A stretch of 64,000 nucleotides of DNA from Affinundibacterium nitidum (GTDB taxonomy: Bacteria; Pseudomonadota; Gammaproteobacteria; Burkholderiales; Burkholderiaceae_D). Below the pieces are notes generated by a model. That model was not told the DNA's origin and did not search any database. It was given only the letters and a program-made list of their open reading frames with translations. The DNA is taken from assembly GCF_014284155.1 (NCBI RefSeq), contig NZ_JACOFZ010000009.1, positions 1 to 64,000 on the forward strand, written 5' to 3'. The position numbers and the translations under genes are program-made. Positions 18,259 to 28,558 of this stretch are shown here, piece after piece. Each line of letters begins with the position of its first letter. Positions within the stretch are counted from its first letter, which is position 1.

Positions 18259-19173
18259 ATGGCTTGGGTAGAAATTATTATTGAAATCGCACGCGATCAT
18301 GCGGAAAATCTATCCGATGCATTGATGGAAGTCGGCGCTTTGTCGGTATCGGTCGAAGACGCTGACGAAGGTACAGATGCCGAAAAACCACTGTTCGGTG
18401 AGCCTGGAATGGAGCCTAGCGAACATGCGTGGGAACGTAGCCGTGTAGTCGCCCTCGCAGAAATCGATGCAGATCACCAAGCCATCGTGGCAGATGCTGC
18501 GGCGAGCATACAATTAACGACAGTGCCAAGCTACACCACACGCAAAGTGGAAGAACAAGACTGGGTTCGATTGACGCAATCACAATTCGAACCTATCCAT
18601 ATCGGCAAAAATATTTGGGTTGTGCCGAGCTGGCATGATGCCCCCGATACCAATGCTCTGGTACTCGAACTTGATCCAGGCCTTGCCTTCGGTACAGGGA
18701 GTCATCCAACAACACGCTTGTGCATGGAATGGTTAGAAGCGAATGCGCCGCAAGACCTAACGGTACTTGATTATGGCTGTGGCTCTGGAATATTGGCCAT
18801 GGTCGCCAAAAAATTAGAGGCAAAACATGTTGTTGGCGTCGACATCGATCCACAAGCGATCGAGTCCGCGAATTTCAACGCCGAGAAAAATCAATGCGAA
18901 ATCGAATTCGCATTGCCCGAACCATTTAGCGAACAATATCCAACGACACATCAATTTGACGTAGTAGTTGCAAATATTTTGTCTAGCCCACTCAAGTTAA
19001 TGGCGCCTATGTTATCCGGTCGCGTGAAGGCAGGTGGTGCACTCGTGTTATCTGGCGTTTTGGCGCGCCAAGCCGAAGAAGTTGCTGCTGCATACGCACC
19101 ATTTATTGAACTAAGCGTTTGGCAAGAGCGCGAAGGCTGGGTCGCCTTGCACGGCCATAAAGCAATCGCTTAA
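18259..19173 (+). CDS. prmA: Ribosomal protein L11 methyltransferase
   Basis: 304 residues. The N-terminal substrate-binding domain ([20 protein letters not shown]) is followed by a class I SAM-dependent methyltransferase domain. The diagnostic motifs are [31 protein letters not shown] and [10 protein letters not shown]. It trimethylates ribosomal protein L11. The DUF3426 gene follows after 17 bp. Confidence 0.96.
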   Translation: MAWVEIIIEIARDHAENLSDALMEVGALSVSVEDADEGTDAEKPLFGEPGMEPSEHAWERSRVVALAEIDADHQAIVADAAASIQLTTVPSYTTRKVEEQDWVRLTQSQFEPIHIGKNIWVVPSWHDAPDTNALVLELDPGLAFGTGSHPTTRLCMEWLEANAPQDLTVLDYGCGSGILAMVAKKLEAKHVVGVDIDPQAIESANFNAEKNQCEIEFALPEPFSEQYPTTHQFDVVVANILSSPLKLMAPMLSGRVKAGGALVLSGVLARQAEEVAAAYAPFIELSVWQEREGWVALHGHKAIA

Positions 19174-19190
19174 ACGTTTAGGAATAGATC

Positions 19191-20846
19191 ATGGCACTCG
19201 CAACCCAATGCCCACATTGCTACACTAGCTTTCGTGTTGCCAACGACCAGCTTAAGCTACATGCGGGCATGGTCCGTTGCGGTGCCTGTAAGCAGACCTT
19301 TAACGGTATTGAACATTTATTAGAACCAGGCGAAGAACCGCGCAAGCCACCGACTTCAATTGACAGTAGCTTGGCATCACAAGACGAGACAAATTCAAGG
19401 CAGACCACCGCTTTATATTCAGATAGTTCAGCGTCGATAATTGATGTCACGACAGAAAAAGAAGAAAACAAACACGAACAGGCGTTTTCTGCTGCTACTG
19501 AAGGCGAGCAAAACGTAACAACAGACAAACAGTCGGCAACGGAGAGTCTAACAGACGACAGTCTCAATTTTGAGGACGTCTCAAGTTCTGAGACACCACT
19601 ATCAGAATATTCAGAATCTTTCACCCCTGACATTAATTCGCCCGAAAATACGCATCGTGAACAAGATCTTTTTTCGGAATCTGAAACCGTTGAAGTCGCA
19701 CCAACTGAGGTGAATGAAACGGCTATTGAGCCACCGCCTACTCAACAAGAATTAGACGATATTGCGCTATTTCAAGAAAAACTTGCTTCTTTTTCTCCAC
19801 AAATTGAGTTACCAGAATCAAGTTCATTTGCTGCCGACGACGACCAGCATTTCGCAGAACAAGCATCATCTCAACTTGAAACAATCGACCAAGAGCCAGA
19901 TTCAGCGGAGTCAAATGACCTTGGTACTAATCATCAAGATACAGCGGAACCTATCGAAGAAACCCCACCCATTCGCAAGCAAGCTTCCTTAACTGCGAGT
20001 CTGGATTTCGAGTTAAGCGATGGCGAACGTTCTTGGAACGAGCAAATTGCGCAAGCAAATCAACTCGAGCTACAAACACAAGCGGCGATTGTCGACGGTG
20101 ACGAAAGCAAATACTCAAAACACGAACAAGTATTTTCTGATGCCACCATTCTTGAAGAAGAACTAGAGCAAGATCTACATCAGTTGCTCTCTCAAACGCC
20201 GACAGCGCAGATGAAAAGTGAAGCGATTTCAACAAAACCCGCCACCGCTTTCCAATCAGAACCTACGGTCAGCACAACAGACCCTGAGCCTGAGCCGGAG
20301 TTGAATGAGAACGAAGACGAACAACCTGAGTTCATGCTTCAAGCAGAAAAAGCTCGTCGTTATAGCAAGCTGAAATTAGCGTCGCTGCTGCTAGGCATTA
20401 CTGTTTTATTGGCTACGGCAAGTGCACAAGGCATCTATTTTTTCCGTTCAGGGATTGCTGCTCATTTCCCGCAAACTAAACCTTGGCTTGTACAAATGTG
20501 CCAACGTTTAAATTGCCAAATAATGTTGCCAACGCAAATTGATATGATTACGGTTGATTCAACCGAGTTACTTAATCTGCATCAAGATCCGCATATTCAT
20601 TCACTTGCATTACAACTGCAAAATAAGAGCACCATGACGCAAGCATGGCCTATGGTGGAATTGATATTAAAAGATAGTCGCGGCAAAACAGTATTACAAA
20701 GAATTTTCCGACCAGAGGAATACCTAGAGAATAAGGCACAGGTAGCGAAGGGAATTGCGGCGAATAGCGACAGCAGCGTCAAAGTACACTTCGAACTCAC
20801 TACCATGAAGGCAGCAGGTTACGCCGTGACGGTTTTCTATCCTTAA
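19191..20846 (+). CDS. Zinc-ribbon and DUF3426 domain membrane protein
   Basis: 551 residues. The N-terminus is an MJ0042-type zinc ribbon with Cys7, Cys10, Cys30 and Cys33 (CPHC ... CGAC). A very acidic, Ser/Glu/Thr-rich linker of about 330 residues follows. One membrane segment lies near 395-415 (LASLLLGITVLLATASAQG), and a C-terminal DUF3426 domain is expected outside the membrane (QLQNKSTMTQAWPMVELILK, then RIFRPEEYL). It follows prmA in many Burkholderiales. Its function is unknown. The linker is probably disordered and fast-evolving. Confidence 0.88.
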   Translation: MALATQCPHCYTSFRVANDQLKLHAGMVRCGACKQTFNGIEHLLEPGEEPRKPPTSIDSSLASQDETNSRQTTALYSDSSASIIDVTTEKEENKHEQAFSAATEGEQNVTTDKQSATESLTDDSLNFEDVSSSETPLSEYSESFTPDINSPENTHREQDLFSESETVEVAPTEVNETAIEPPPTQQELDDIALFQEKLASFSPQIELPESSSFAADDDQHFAEQASSQLETIDQEPDSAESNDLGTNHQDTAEPIEETPPIRKQASLTASLDFELSDGERSWNEQIAQANQLELQTQAAIVDGDESKYSKHEQVFSDATILEEELEQDLHQLLSQTPTAQMKSEAISTKPATAFQSEPTVSTTDPEPEPELNENEDEQPEFMLQAEKARRYSKLKLASLLLGITVLLATASAQGIYFFRSGIAAHFPQTKPWLVQMCQRLNCQIMLPTQIDMITVDSTELLNLHQDPHIHSLALQLQNKSTMTQAWPMVELILKDSRGKTVLQRIFRPEEYLENKAQVAKGIAANSDSSVKVHFELTTMKAAGYAVTVFYP

Positions 20847-20855
20847 TCAAAACGA

Positions 20856-20878
20856 AGGGAGTGATTTATTCACTCCCT
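20856..20878. terminator. Bidirectional hairpin between convergent genes
   Basis: A perfect 9-bp inverted repeat AGGGAGTGA / TCACTCCCT with a 5-nt loop lies in the 43-bp gap between the DUF3426 gene (plus) and the response regulator (minus). There is no long T-run, so termination would be weak. Confidence 0.5.
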
Positions 20879-20889
20879 AATCATTTCGC

Positions 20890-21681
20890 CTAGCGTTGTT
20901 TGCGCAAGTTACGATAGCGTTCAGCGCGACTAGAAATCGAAGAGATCAATTTCTCGGGATCGATAGGTTTCGTCAAGAAATCATCGGCACCCGTTTCCAA
21001 TGCGCCTAATTGCTTCTGCATTTCAGTTTCCGAAGAAAGAAAGACGATGGGAATATCCAAATAGTGATTGTTCTGACGTATGATTTTCGCCATTTCAATG
21101 CCATTGCATTGTGGCATATGCAAATCAGTCAATACCAACTCAGGTTTGAATTTTTTCATAGCATCAAGGATCTGACTGGGATCCATAATTGCCTTCACGT
21201 GCATCCCAGCGCTACTCAAAACGGCATCAAAAAAACTCAGGAAAAAGTCATCGTCATCAACAACTAAAATACGATAAGAATGCACTGCATTTTTAGCGAT
21301 CTTTTCACTGATGCGTGCGCTTAGTGCTTGTACATCAATCGGCTTGATGAAATAACCTTCAGCGCCTTCCCGCACAGCTTCAAGTCGATCTTCAAAGACA
21401 TCTCGAGATGATACGTAGATGGCAGGAAATGTAGTCACCACACGCGTCGCCATCGCTTGTTTTGCTTTTTGCCCGGACTCTGAATCAATATCAAGCACAA
21501 CGGCTTGAGGCGCTCGTATTAAAATCGCCGATCGAAACTCGTCAATATCTGTGAAACCAACCACTTCGTGATCATAGAATCGTAACGCAGTCGTTAGCTC
21601 AGAACTAAAAGTAGCTTCTGCAGAATAGACATATACTAAATCAAAATATTTTCCTGAATTCTCATCCATTTGATTTTCCAT
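20890..21681 (-). CDS. Tandem-receiver response regulator without output domain
   Basis: 263 residues from the ATG at 21679-21681. Two receiver domains are joined end to end. The second (about 138-255) is complete: VVDDDDFFL acidic pocket, phospho-acceptor Asp in LVLTDLHMP, FLSSE and the LTKPID Lys. The first (about 14-130) keeps VVLDID, YVSS and IKP but has lost the acidic pair at its start (VYVYSAEA), so it is probably weakly or not phosphorylated. There is no DNA-binding or enzyme domain. It may act by protein contact, possibly with the neighbouring HD-GYP-like protein (inferred). Confidence 0.88.
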   Translation of the reverse strand: MENQMDENSGKYFDLVYVYSAEATFSSELTTALRFYDHEVVGFTDIDEFRSAILIRAPQAVVLDIDSESGQKAKQAMATRVVTTFPAIYVSSRDVFEDRLEAVREGAEGYFIKPIDVQALSARISEKIAKNAVHSYRILVVDDDDFFLSFFDAVLSSAGMHVKAIMDPSQILDAMKKFKPELVLTDLHMPQCNGIEMAKIIRQNNHYLDIPIVFLSSETEMQKQLGALETGADDFLTKPIDPEKLISSISSRAERYRNLRKQR

Positions 21682-21747
21682 CAAAGTTTAGACTATGCAT
21701 CTCACTGGAATTAAACCAAGCAAGTTAAAGCTCTCAAATCAATCTCA

Positions 21748-22884
21748 TTATTGCGCTGCAATTTCACCCCAAAGTTGACGCATTGTGAACCGAATTGGTA
21801 CCTGATCCCGATGCAAAACTTCCCTAATGGCATGTAAAGGTTTTTGCGTATCTCTTTTAATGGGCATGGTTAAAGGTGCCCCCCTTGGACCAATTAATGA
21901 GTGCACATAAGGTGTAGTCGTGGTAGCCCCTTTGCTCGTGACGACGCCGATTTCCCCATTCTCTAGCTTCACAAAAGTTCCGATCGGATAAGTTCCCAGT
22001 TCACGAATAAACAGCGTCACCAACATTAAATCAACCGTCGTCTTCCCACCGATCAAGATATCCCTGAGCGCTGCATTAGGAAGCAAAGATTTGCGATAAC
22101 TTCTTGAACAAACCCGAGCGCAATACCGATCTGCAACTGAGATTATCTTCGCATTTTGCGGAATTTCAGGCCCTCTTTTTTTCCCAGGATAACCAGAGCC
22201 GTCTTCATTCTCATGGTGAAATAAGATCCAACTGAGCCAACCCTCGTCACGTATTCCGGCCGCAATAAGCTGGTCAACACTTTCTTGTGGATGGCGAAAA
22301 ATGAGTTCTTGCTCTTCAGGGCTCAAGCCATCGCTTTTTTCCTGCAATCGCTCCTGTTGTCGCATCATGCTGAGATTCATCGTCAACGCGGCGGCGGCCA
22401 GCATCGTGATTTCCTCTTCACTTTTCTTCAGTGCTCTACCGATGACGATAGATACAACCGCAGTATCAACACAATGTCGAGCCGAATAATTTCCCTCTTG
22501 GTTTAACAAAATGCAGCCAAGCGCAACATCAGTATCGAGAAAGGTCGCTACAACGGTTTGTTTTGCTAATGCGAGGAACTTTGCCCTCGCCTCAGTTTCA
22601 CCAGGAAGGTTATAAGACAAGTTGCGCAATTCACTACGTACATCGGTAATGATTCTGAGGACCGACGGTAGCTCAACCACTTTGGGAATCTTCTTATCGC
22701 GTGAAGATTGATCAAGTTTATCGCCATCGACATACAGGCCACGTTCGATCAGAACTTCAACTTGATGACTACTATTCACGACAAAACCACGCCGCAATAG
22801 CAAATTGCCGTCACTGCCATAGATATCCCATTGCAGGGGCTGTCCCAGCACGATATCCGACATGGAAATGCGTTTGTTTGACAT
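21748..22884 (-). CDS. HD-GYP-related protein with the HD dyad lost
   Basis: 378 residues from the ATG at 22882-22884. An N-terminal domain of about 60 residues (SDIVLGQPLQWDIYGSDGNL) precedes an HD-GYP fold. The late motifs are intact: FRHPQESVDQL, FHHENEDGSGYPGKKRGPEI and ISVADRYCARVCSRSYRKSL. Where active enzymes have AALLHDIG, this protein has AALTMNLS, so His-Asp is replaced by Met-Asn and the di-metal site should be broken. It may bind cyclic di-GMP or a partner without hydrolysing it. It lies 66 bp upstream of the tandem-receiver gene on the same strand. Confidence 0.85.
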   Translation of the reverse strand: MSNKRISMSDIVLGQPLQWDIYGSDGNLLLRRGFVVNSSHQVEVLIERGLYVDGDKLDQSSRDKKIPKVVELPSVLRIITDVRSELRNLSYNLPGETEARAKFLALAKQTVVATFLDTDVALGCILLNQEGNYSARHCVDTAVVSIVIGRALKKSEEEITMLAAAALTMNLSMMRQQERLQEKSDGLSPEEQELIFRHPQESVDQLIAAGIRDEGWLSWILFHHENEDGSGYPGKKRGPEIPQNAKIISVADRYCARVCSRSYRKSLLPNAALRDILIGGKTTVDLMLVTLFIRELGTYPIGTFVKLENGEIGVVTSKGATTTTPYVHSLIGPRGAPLTMPIKRDTQKPLHAIREVLHRDQVPIRFTMRQLWGEIAAQ

Positions 22885-23072
22885 GCAATACCTCAAGAAA
22901 AGATCATCTAATCAATTCAAAAACTGGCAAAGCTGAAACACATTACTTCGAAACTATATCGTATCAGAGTATTGCCATAATGCATGCTTTTCTTCAGGGT
23001 ATAGGTAAAACTCGGGTGTTTACACCTGCTTTTGTCGCAAAAAAAACAATGATGGTGTTATTTTTCAGAATA

Positions 23073-24155
23073 TCAAATCGAAAACCGCCAGCCACGACGA
23101 CGCAGCAAATACATCCAAGCGCCAAAGCTGAGGGTAAATAACAGAGCAAAAAAGAAGGACGCAAAAGTCTCGCTAGTCGCCTTTGCGAGTGCCAAAACGA
23201 ACCACTGAGGATAAATATAGGGCATCGCATGTGTTGCTGCGATGATGCAAGTGACTACCCAAGCAGCCGCATATGCGGTGATCGCGTTGACGCCAAAACT
23301 GAGCCCCAAAGACGGTAACTGCTTTTGATCGATCAAATAATGAAAACAGACCAATAACAAAACGCCCCACCCGCACGTCCAGCAAACAAATGACGAAGTC
23401 CATAACTGCTTATTCAAAGGCATCGAAAAAGACCACAAATAAGCTAATCCGATTAAAGATACGCCAACGAGAGTCAGCGTCTTCTTCGACTTGTTACGTA
23501 GCAAGCGTGCTGCAATTACGCCAAGCAGAACATTCACCATTGCAGGTAAGCTGCTCAGAACACCTTCTGGCTCCTGAGCTCGAAAAGTGACAGGATCAAA
23601 TTGATATGCCAGTGATCCCAACAGCATGGTATCGATCTGATCGACGATATTGATGCCAGGCTGATAGCCTCCGGTCGAATTAAGCAAAAACCAATATGCT
23701 ATTAGCGTGAATGCGGAGAAAACCCACAATACAATGGTACTGCGCAAATAGATAAGTACTGTCGCAGCAAGAAAAAAACAAATCCCAATTCTTTGCAACA
23801 CACCTAGCAAACGGAAACTACGATCTGGAATCAAGATCATCGCGATCACATGAAGCGCAAGGCCAAGCGCAAATATTTTTGCGGCCCGCCAGCAAGCTGA
23901 TCGCCATAAATCACCTGAGGCCACAGTACTAAGCTTTGACCCGATGGCGAACTCAAGCGACACACCGACGATAAAAAGGAAGAAGGGAAATATGAAATCC
24001 GCTGGGGTACATCCATTCCATTCGGCATGTTCCAACCATGGATAAACATGTGCCCAATCACCCGCATTATTGACTAACAACATAGCTGCCACAGTCAAAC
24101 CTCGAAAAACGTCTATCGAATTCAATCGTGTCGAAGTCGCTTGTATTTCGCTCAT
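23073..24155 (-). CDS. NagX/HGSNAT-like membrane acyltransferase (COG4299)
   Basis: 360 residues with about ten membrane helices. The N-terminus SIDVFRGLTVAAMLLVNNAG and WNGCTPADFIFPFFLFIVGV match the bacterial relatives of heparan-alpha-glucosaminide N-acetyltransferase, known as NagX in N-acetylglucosamine regulons. The role of bacterial NagX is not settled; transfer of acetyl groups to amino sugars at the membrane is the usual guess. It is divergent from an AmpG-like permease gene, and a nag-type operator lies between them, tying it to the downstream GlcNAc locus. Confidence 0.85.
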   Translation of the reverse strand: MSEIQATSTRLNSIDVFRGLTVAAMLLVNNAGDWAHVYPWLEHAEWNGCTPADFIFPFFLFIVGVSLEFAIGSKLSTVASGDLWRSACWRAAKIFALGLALHVIAMILIPDRSFRLLGVLQRIGICFFLAATVLIYLRSTIVLWVFSAFTLIAYWFLLNSTGGYQPGINIVDQIDTMLLGSLAYQFDPVTFRAQEPEGVLSSLPAMVNVLLGVIAARLLRNKSKKTLTLVGVSLIGLAYLWSFSMPLNKQLWTSSFVCWTCGWGVLLLVCFHYLIDQKQLPSLGLSFGVNAITAYAAAWVVTCIIAATHAMPYIYPQWFVLALAKATSETFASFFFALLFTLSFGAWMYLLRRRGWRFSI

Positions 24156-24548
24156 GTTATATCCCTAAAATTGTTTTGTTTCGTGCCGTTTCGCTGCAAG
24201 CCAAGCTCAAATTTACATAACTATTAAACAATACCAGTGTCTCGTAAATGCCCTAAGTCGAAAACAACAACAAGACACAAATATACTGGCATCGATTTTT
24301 GCAATCATTCTAGATCGCAAGATAGAAATATCGCTATTAGGAAATATACCAAAAGTAAAAACGTTGTATATTGGTACTTAAGTGGCATTAATTTTGTAAA
24401 ACCAGTTGACCGCCAACATCGCCCAGAGTATTTTGTCATTTATAGGTAATTCCTCAGTCAACTGAACGATACTACCGTGACCAGCAAAGCCGTTTTCTGC
24501 CGTCGCAAGGTATCCATCAGGCCATTCGATCTCAACTTTACGACCAAC
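24156..24548. promoter_or_regulatory. Divergent control region between nagX-like and MFS genes, with nag module A
   Basis: This 393-bp gap contains TGGTACT (24372-24378) and TGGCATT (24383-24389), repeats starting 11 bp apart, followed by ATTAATTTTG. Two bases to the left, on the minus strand, are TATACA (24365-24370) in the -35 place and TATATT (24343-24348) after a 16-bp spacer. It is a weaker copy of the modules at 35636-35683 and 38995-39042 and would read toward the nagX-like gene. A promoter for the permease was not identified. Confidence 0.55.
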
Positions 24549-25820
24549 ATGACACAAGAAAAACAACGTTCCCCCATTAGCTGGGTACCAACTCTGTATC
24601 TTGCTGAAGGCCTCCCTTATTTCGCGGTCGCACTCGTTGCCGGACTGATGTATAAAAGTTTAGGTGTCTCCAATGATGAAATCGCATATTGGACGGGCAT
24701 GATAGGTTTCGCTTGGGTTTTTAAACCTTTGTGGAGTCCCTTCCTTGAAGCGGTGAGAAGCAAGAAATTGTTGGTCATCGCGTTTCAACTTATCGGTGGC
24801 ATAAGCCTCGGCCTAGTGGCTCTCTCAATGCAACTACCCAACTACTTTGCGATCAGCATTGCATTGTTAGGATTGGTTGCTATTGCTTCTGCGACGCACG
24901 ACATCGCTGCTGATGGCTTGTACATCGCTAGCCTTAGCAACAAACAGCAGGCTGCTTACGCAGGCTGGCAAGGCGCGTTTTACAATGCAGCGAAATTTAT
25001 ATCCCTTGGTGGCTTAGTCATACTCGCAGGACACTTAGAGAAGAGTATGCCCCCTGCACAAGCGTGGGCAATCGTATTCGGTCTCTTGGGGGCTATGTTG
25101 ATCGCGATTGCGCTTTACCACAGTTGGTCCTTGCCAAATGCACAGTCAAACGCGAAGCAAGAATCGATGAGCAGTGTTTTCAACACTTCTATAGACGTTA
25201 TCAAAGATTTCTTCTCAAAACCTGGAATCTGGCTTGCTATCGCCTTCATTCTCTTATTTCGCGCTGGTGAAGGACAAATACAAACCATTGGCCCCCTATT
25301 CCTAAAAGAACTACGCGCCAACGGTGGACTCGGTTTAAGCAATGAACAAGTTGGAGTTGTTTATGGCACTGCAGGAACCATTGCTTTCATCGGCGGCAGT
25401 ATCCTCGGTGGGTATTTCGCGGCCTGGTTGGGTCTACGTCGGGCATTACCTTGGCTCATCATCGCAATGAATTTGCCAAACCTCGTATTCTTCTACCTCA
25501 GCGCCACTCTTCCAGATAACTTAAGCATTGTTGGTGCAGCATTAAGCTTAGAAATGTTTGGTTATGGTTTCGGCTTCGTCGGATTGATTCTTTTCATGAT
25601 GCAAGTGGTTGCGGTGGGTAAGTACCAAACAGCGCACTACGCTCTAGCCACTGGTGTTATGCAATTGGGCCTGGTAATTCCAAAAATGATTAGTGGCAAA
25701 GTACAAACCGCGCTCGGCTACCAACAGTTTTTCATTTGGGTTCTGATCTCTGCGATACCGGTACTAATTTTGTGTCGCTTCTTGAAAATCAAAGATCAAG
25801 AAAAAACGACCACGGTGTAG
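24549..25820 (+). CDS. AmpG-like MFS permease, candidate amino-sugar transporter
   Basis: 423 residues from the ATG at 24549; a GTG 24 codons earlier is less likely. It has about 12 membrane helices. WVPTLYLAEGLPYFAVALVA, FAWVFKPLWSPFLE and SATHDIAADG are typical of the AmpG family (muropeptide permeases and related sugar importers). Because it is divergent from the nagX-like gene and next to the GlcNAc locus, uptake of GlcNAc, chitobiose or wall-derived sugars is likelier than general muropeptide recycling; the substrate cannot be read from sequence. Confidence 0.82.
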   Translation: MTQEKQRSPISWVPTLYLAEGLPYFAVALVAGLMYKSLGVSNDEIAYWTGMIGFAWVFKPLWSPFLEAVRSKKLLVIAFQLIGGISLGLVALSMQLPNYFAISIALLGLVAIASATHDIAADGLYIASLSNKQQAAYAGWQGAFYNAAKFISLGGLVILAGHLEKSMPPAQAWAIVFGLLGAMLIAIALYHSWSLPNAQSNAKQESMSSVFNTSIDVIKDFFSKPGIWLAIAFILLFRAGEGQIQTIGPLFLKELRANGGLGLSNEQVGVVYGTAGTIAFIGGSILGGYFAAWLGLRRALPWLIIAMNLPNLVFFYLSATLPDNLSIVGAALSLEMFGYGFGFVGLILFMMQVVAVGKYQTAHYALATGVMQLGLVIPKMISGKVQTALGYQQFFIWVLISAIPVLILCRFLKIKDQEKTTTV

Positions 25821-25838
25821 TTTCACAAACTAGGATTG

Positions 25839-25876
25839 CAAAAAAGCCTCGTACATTAATGTACGAGGCTTTTTTT
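25839..25876. terminator. Bidirectional terminator between MFS and ABC ATPase genes
   Basis: A perfect 24-bp palindrome (25846-25869; half-site GCCTCGTACATT) is flanked by A-runs on the left and T-runs on the right, so it works for both converging units. Confidence 0.9.
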
Positions 25877-25910
25877 CAATCTTTGTTGCTACCCGCCCGA
25901 ACAGCGAAGC

Positions 25911-27005
25911 TTAAATCCTTGCGCCAACTGAATCAAATAAATGTACATGTTTGCGATCGAAAGACAAAGTGAAATGACCGCCACTCTTGGGGACACGATG
26001 CAATTGTTGTGATTTCATTGCTACGGTCATCCCATCCTGCAGAGATGCGTACACGATACAACTATCACCGAGGTGTTCAACAAACTGACACACGACGTTC
26101 AGCCCCGTGTTACTTTGACTTTCCAACATAGAAACATGTTCAGCCCGACATCCCAAAGTATAACTGCGCCCAACTTGGGGGATAGAATCCAACGTGCTTG
26201 TTTCGATGTGAATCAAATCACCGCTAGCAATTTTTAGAACAACCACATCTCCTTCGACCCGCTCTACCATGACTGGCAGGAGATTCATTTTTGGCGCGCC
26301 CAAAAAACCAGCTACAAACAAATTGGCTGGTTTTTCATAGAGCTCAAGCGGTTTGCCAACTTGTTCTATACGTCCGCCATTAAACACCACAATACGCTGT
26401 CCTAGCGTCATCGCTTCAACTTGATCGTGTGTAACGTAGATCATTGTTGTTTGAAGTTCTTGATGCAGTCGGCTTAACTCGATACGCATCTGCACTCTCA
26501 AACTAGCGTCGAGATTCGATAAAGGTTCGTCAAACAAAAACAACTTCGGCTGCCGCACAATGGCCCGTCCAATCGCTACGCGTTGTCTCTGTCCGCCAGA
26601 AAGGTCCTTCGGTTTCCGATCAAGCAGGTGTTCAATCTGCAAGATGGCAGCGGCCTTCTGCACTGCGCTTTCAATGCTTACCTTACTCTGCCCTGCCATC
26701 TTGAGACTAAACGCCATATTGTCGAAAACCGACATATGGGGATACAAAGCATAGGATTGAAATACCATTGCTAAGCCACGTTTTGCTGGCGCAATGTCAT
26801 TTGCTAGCATTCCGTCTAGATGAAGTTCACCACCGCTAATATCTTCCAATCCTGCGATCATACGTAACAGCGTTGATTTACCACAACCGGAGGGTCCCAC
26901 AAAAACCATGAATTCACCATCGTGAATATCTAGGTCAACTCCATGAATTACTTCAGTACCATCGGCATATTGCTTACGAATCTGACGTAGTCGAACCTGT
27001 GTCAT
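25911..27005 (-). CDS. Sugar ABC transporter ATP-binding protein (UgpC/MalK/MsmX type)
   Basis: 364 residues from the ATG at 27003-27005. The ABC domain has Walker A ([16 protein letters not shown]), Q-loop ([13 protein letters not shown]), signature ([15 protein letters not shown]), Walker B ([12 protein letters not shown]) and switch His ([10 protein letters not shown]). The C-terminal ~120 residues are the TOBE/regulatory region of the carbohydrate subclass ([11 protein letters not shown]). It would power the permease pair at 28555-30332. It is the last gene of the operon, separated from them by the GH3 gene. Confidence 0.93.
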   Translation of the reverse strand: MTQVRLRQIRKQYADGTEVIHGVDLDIHDGEFMVFVGPSGCGKSTLLRMIAGLEDISGGELHLDGMLANDIAPAKRGLAMVFQSYALYPHMSVFDNMAFSLKMAGQSKVSIESAVQKAAAILQIEHLLDRKPKDLSGGQRQRVAIGRAIVRQPKLFLFDEPLSNLDASLRVQMRIELSRLHQELQTTMIYVTHDQVEAMTLGQRIVVFNGGRIEQVGKPLELYEKPANLFVAGFLGAPKMNLLPVMVERVEGDVVVLKIASGDLIHIETSTLDSIPQVGRSYTLGCRAEHVSMLESQSNTGLNVVCQFVEHLGDSCIVYASLQDGMTVAMKSQQLHRVPKSGGHFTLSFDRKHVHLFDSVGARI

Positions 27006-27019
27006 TGAACTGTATCCAA

Positions 27020-28558
27020 TCAATTCAATTGGTCAAAATTCGGTACTGGCACGTGACCGTTAGCTTCAGTTTCACCACGTAACCATGATGCGACCGCCTC
27101 AATTGCCGGAGGCGCGAAGCCATAAGTTATTAAGGCGGGTGCATCGATATCGAGTGTCTGGAAGGGATTCCATAGTACCAAATGCAAATCAGGTTTCCAG
27201 GTTTGACGAGCATGCTCGTTATAACGGATTCTGACCGTTGAAGCCAAGATAACGAAACGTCCATCTTGAGGAACCTGATTCCAATCGAAGGTCTTTGCAT
27301 CAGCGAAGGTAGTCGTCTCAAGATCATAAATCTGCGATAGCATCGCCGCCACTTTATCCGCAGAGATACCTGCTTCAGAGACTCCATCACTGACCACATC
27401 TGCACTAATCACAAGCCGCACCTTACCGCCAGGTGCAGGTGAATGTGCTTGGCGATAGGCCGTCAAGCCACGCTTCCAAGCACGTGCCATTAACGCGCGA
27501 TCTTCAGTATCCTGTTGTTGCGTGTATTCACTTTGCTGACAAGGATAGTCTTGCGCCAATTTTTCCACTCGTGCCAATTTCTTTTGCAGCTCAGCGTATG
27601 GAATTTGACCGTTTTCGATAGCGTCCGTGAGTGCCTCCAGTGTTTCCAGCTGGGTCTCGCGGGTTCCTAAAGCCATCACCATATCGGCACCTGCGGCGAG
27701 GGCACGCACTGCTGCGTTACCGACACCGTATCTTCCAGCGATAGCATGCATATCCATACCGTCGGTAATCACGACACCATGATAATTCCACTCGTCACGT
27801 AATATCCCAGTCAGGATCTTGGGTGACATGGTTGCTGGATTCTCAGCGTCTAGTTGTGGATACACGATGTGTGCTGTCATCATCGCTGGCGCATGTTTCG
27901 CTGCCGCTTGAAATGGCGCTAATTCCAGTGCGTCGAGTTGTGCACGCGACTTATTCACTTCGGGCAAATCGCGATGCGAATCAACATGAGTGTCACCATG
28001 CCCAGGAAAATGTTTGACGCAACAAGCGACGCCTTCCGACAAACTACCTTCCATCCAAGCGCTGGCCAATCGCACAGCTTTGGCAGGTTCTGCGCCGAAG
28101 GATCGCTCCGAAATCACTGGATTATTGACATTATTATTCAGGTCCAGCACTGGTGCAAAATTCCAATTGAAACCGAGCGACTTCACACTGCGCGCTACTG
28201 CCGCACCAACTTCGCGCGCCAGTTCCGCATCATCGCTCGCGCCCAAGGACATCGCTGCAGGTGGCTGAGGTACCCAAGTCGAACGTACTACTGCACCACC
28301 TTCCTGGTCGATGCCAATCAAGGCATCTGGCCCCATCACTGAGCGTAGATCAGCGGTGAATTTCGCCAACTGCTCTTGATTCACCATATTTTGACGGAAC
28401 AGACAAATTGCTCGAATGTGATTATCGCGCAGATACTGCGCAACTTCGGGCTCTAAACTCGTCCCTGGCATGCGGATCATAATAGATTGTCCTGCGATCT
28501 TGCGCGCCTCTTCCCGACTAATAATTGTTTTCGTCATTGCTTGTGTTTGCTCACTCAT
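27020..28558 (-). CDS. Glycoside hydrolase family 3 beta-N-acetylglucosaminidase, two-domain
   Basis: 512 residues, longer than the ~340 of single-domain NagZ. The GH3 barrel carries [33 protein letters not shown] (the His/Asp acid-base loop specific to N-acetylglucosaminidases) and [17 protein letters not shown] with the nucleophile Asp. An extra C-terminal domain (about 375-510) resembles two-domain hexosaminidases. No signal peptide is visible, so it should act in the cytoplasm on imported chitobiose or similar sugars, releasing GlcNAc for the kinase at 34671. The ATG overlaps the stop of the permease gene. Confidence 0.92.
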   Translation of the reverse strand: MSEQTQAMTKTIISREEARKIAGQSIMIRMPGTSLEPEVAQYLRDNHIRAICLFRQNMVNQEQLAKFTADLRSVMGPDALIGIDQEGGAVVRSTWVPQPPAAMSLGASDDAELAREVGAAVARSVKSLGFNWNFAPVLDLNNNVNNPVISERSFGAEPAKAVRLASAWMEGSLSEGVACCVKHFPGHGDTHVDSHRDLPEVNKSRAQLDALELAPFQAAAKHAPAMMTAHIVYPQLDAENPATMSPKILTGILRDEWNYHGVVITDGMDMHAIAGRYGVGNAAVRALAAGADMVMALGTRETQLETLEALTDAIENGQIPYAELQKKLARVEKLAQDYPCQQSEYTQQQDTEDRALMARAWKRGLTAYRQAHSPAPGGKVRLVISADVVSDGVSEAGISADKVAAMLSQIYDLETTTFADAKTFDWNQVPQDGRFVILASTVRIRYNEHARQTWKPDLHLVLWNPFQTLDIDAPALITYGFAPPAIEAVASWLRGETEANGHVPVPNFDQLN

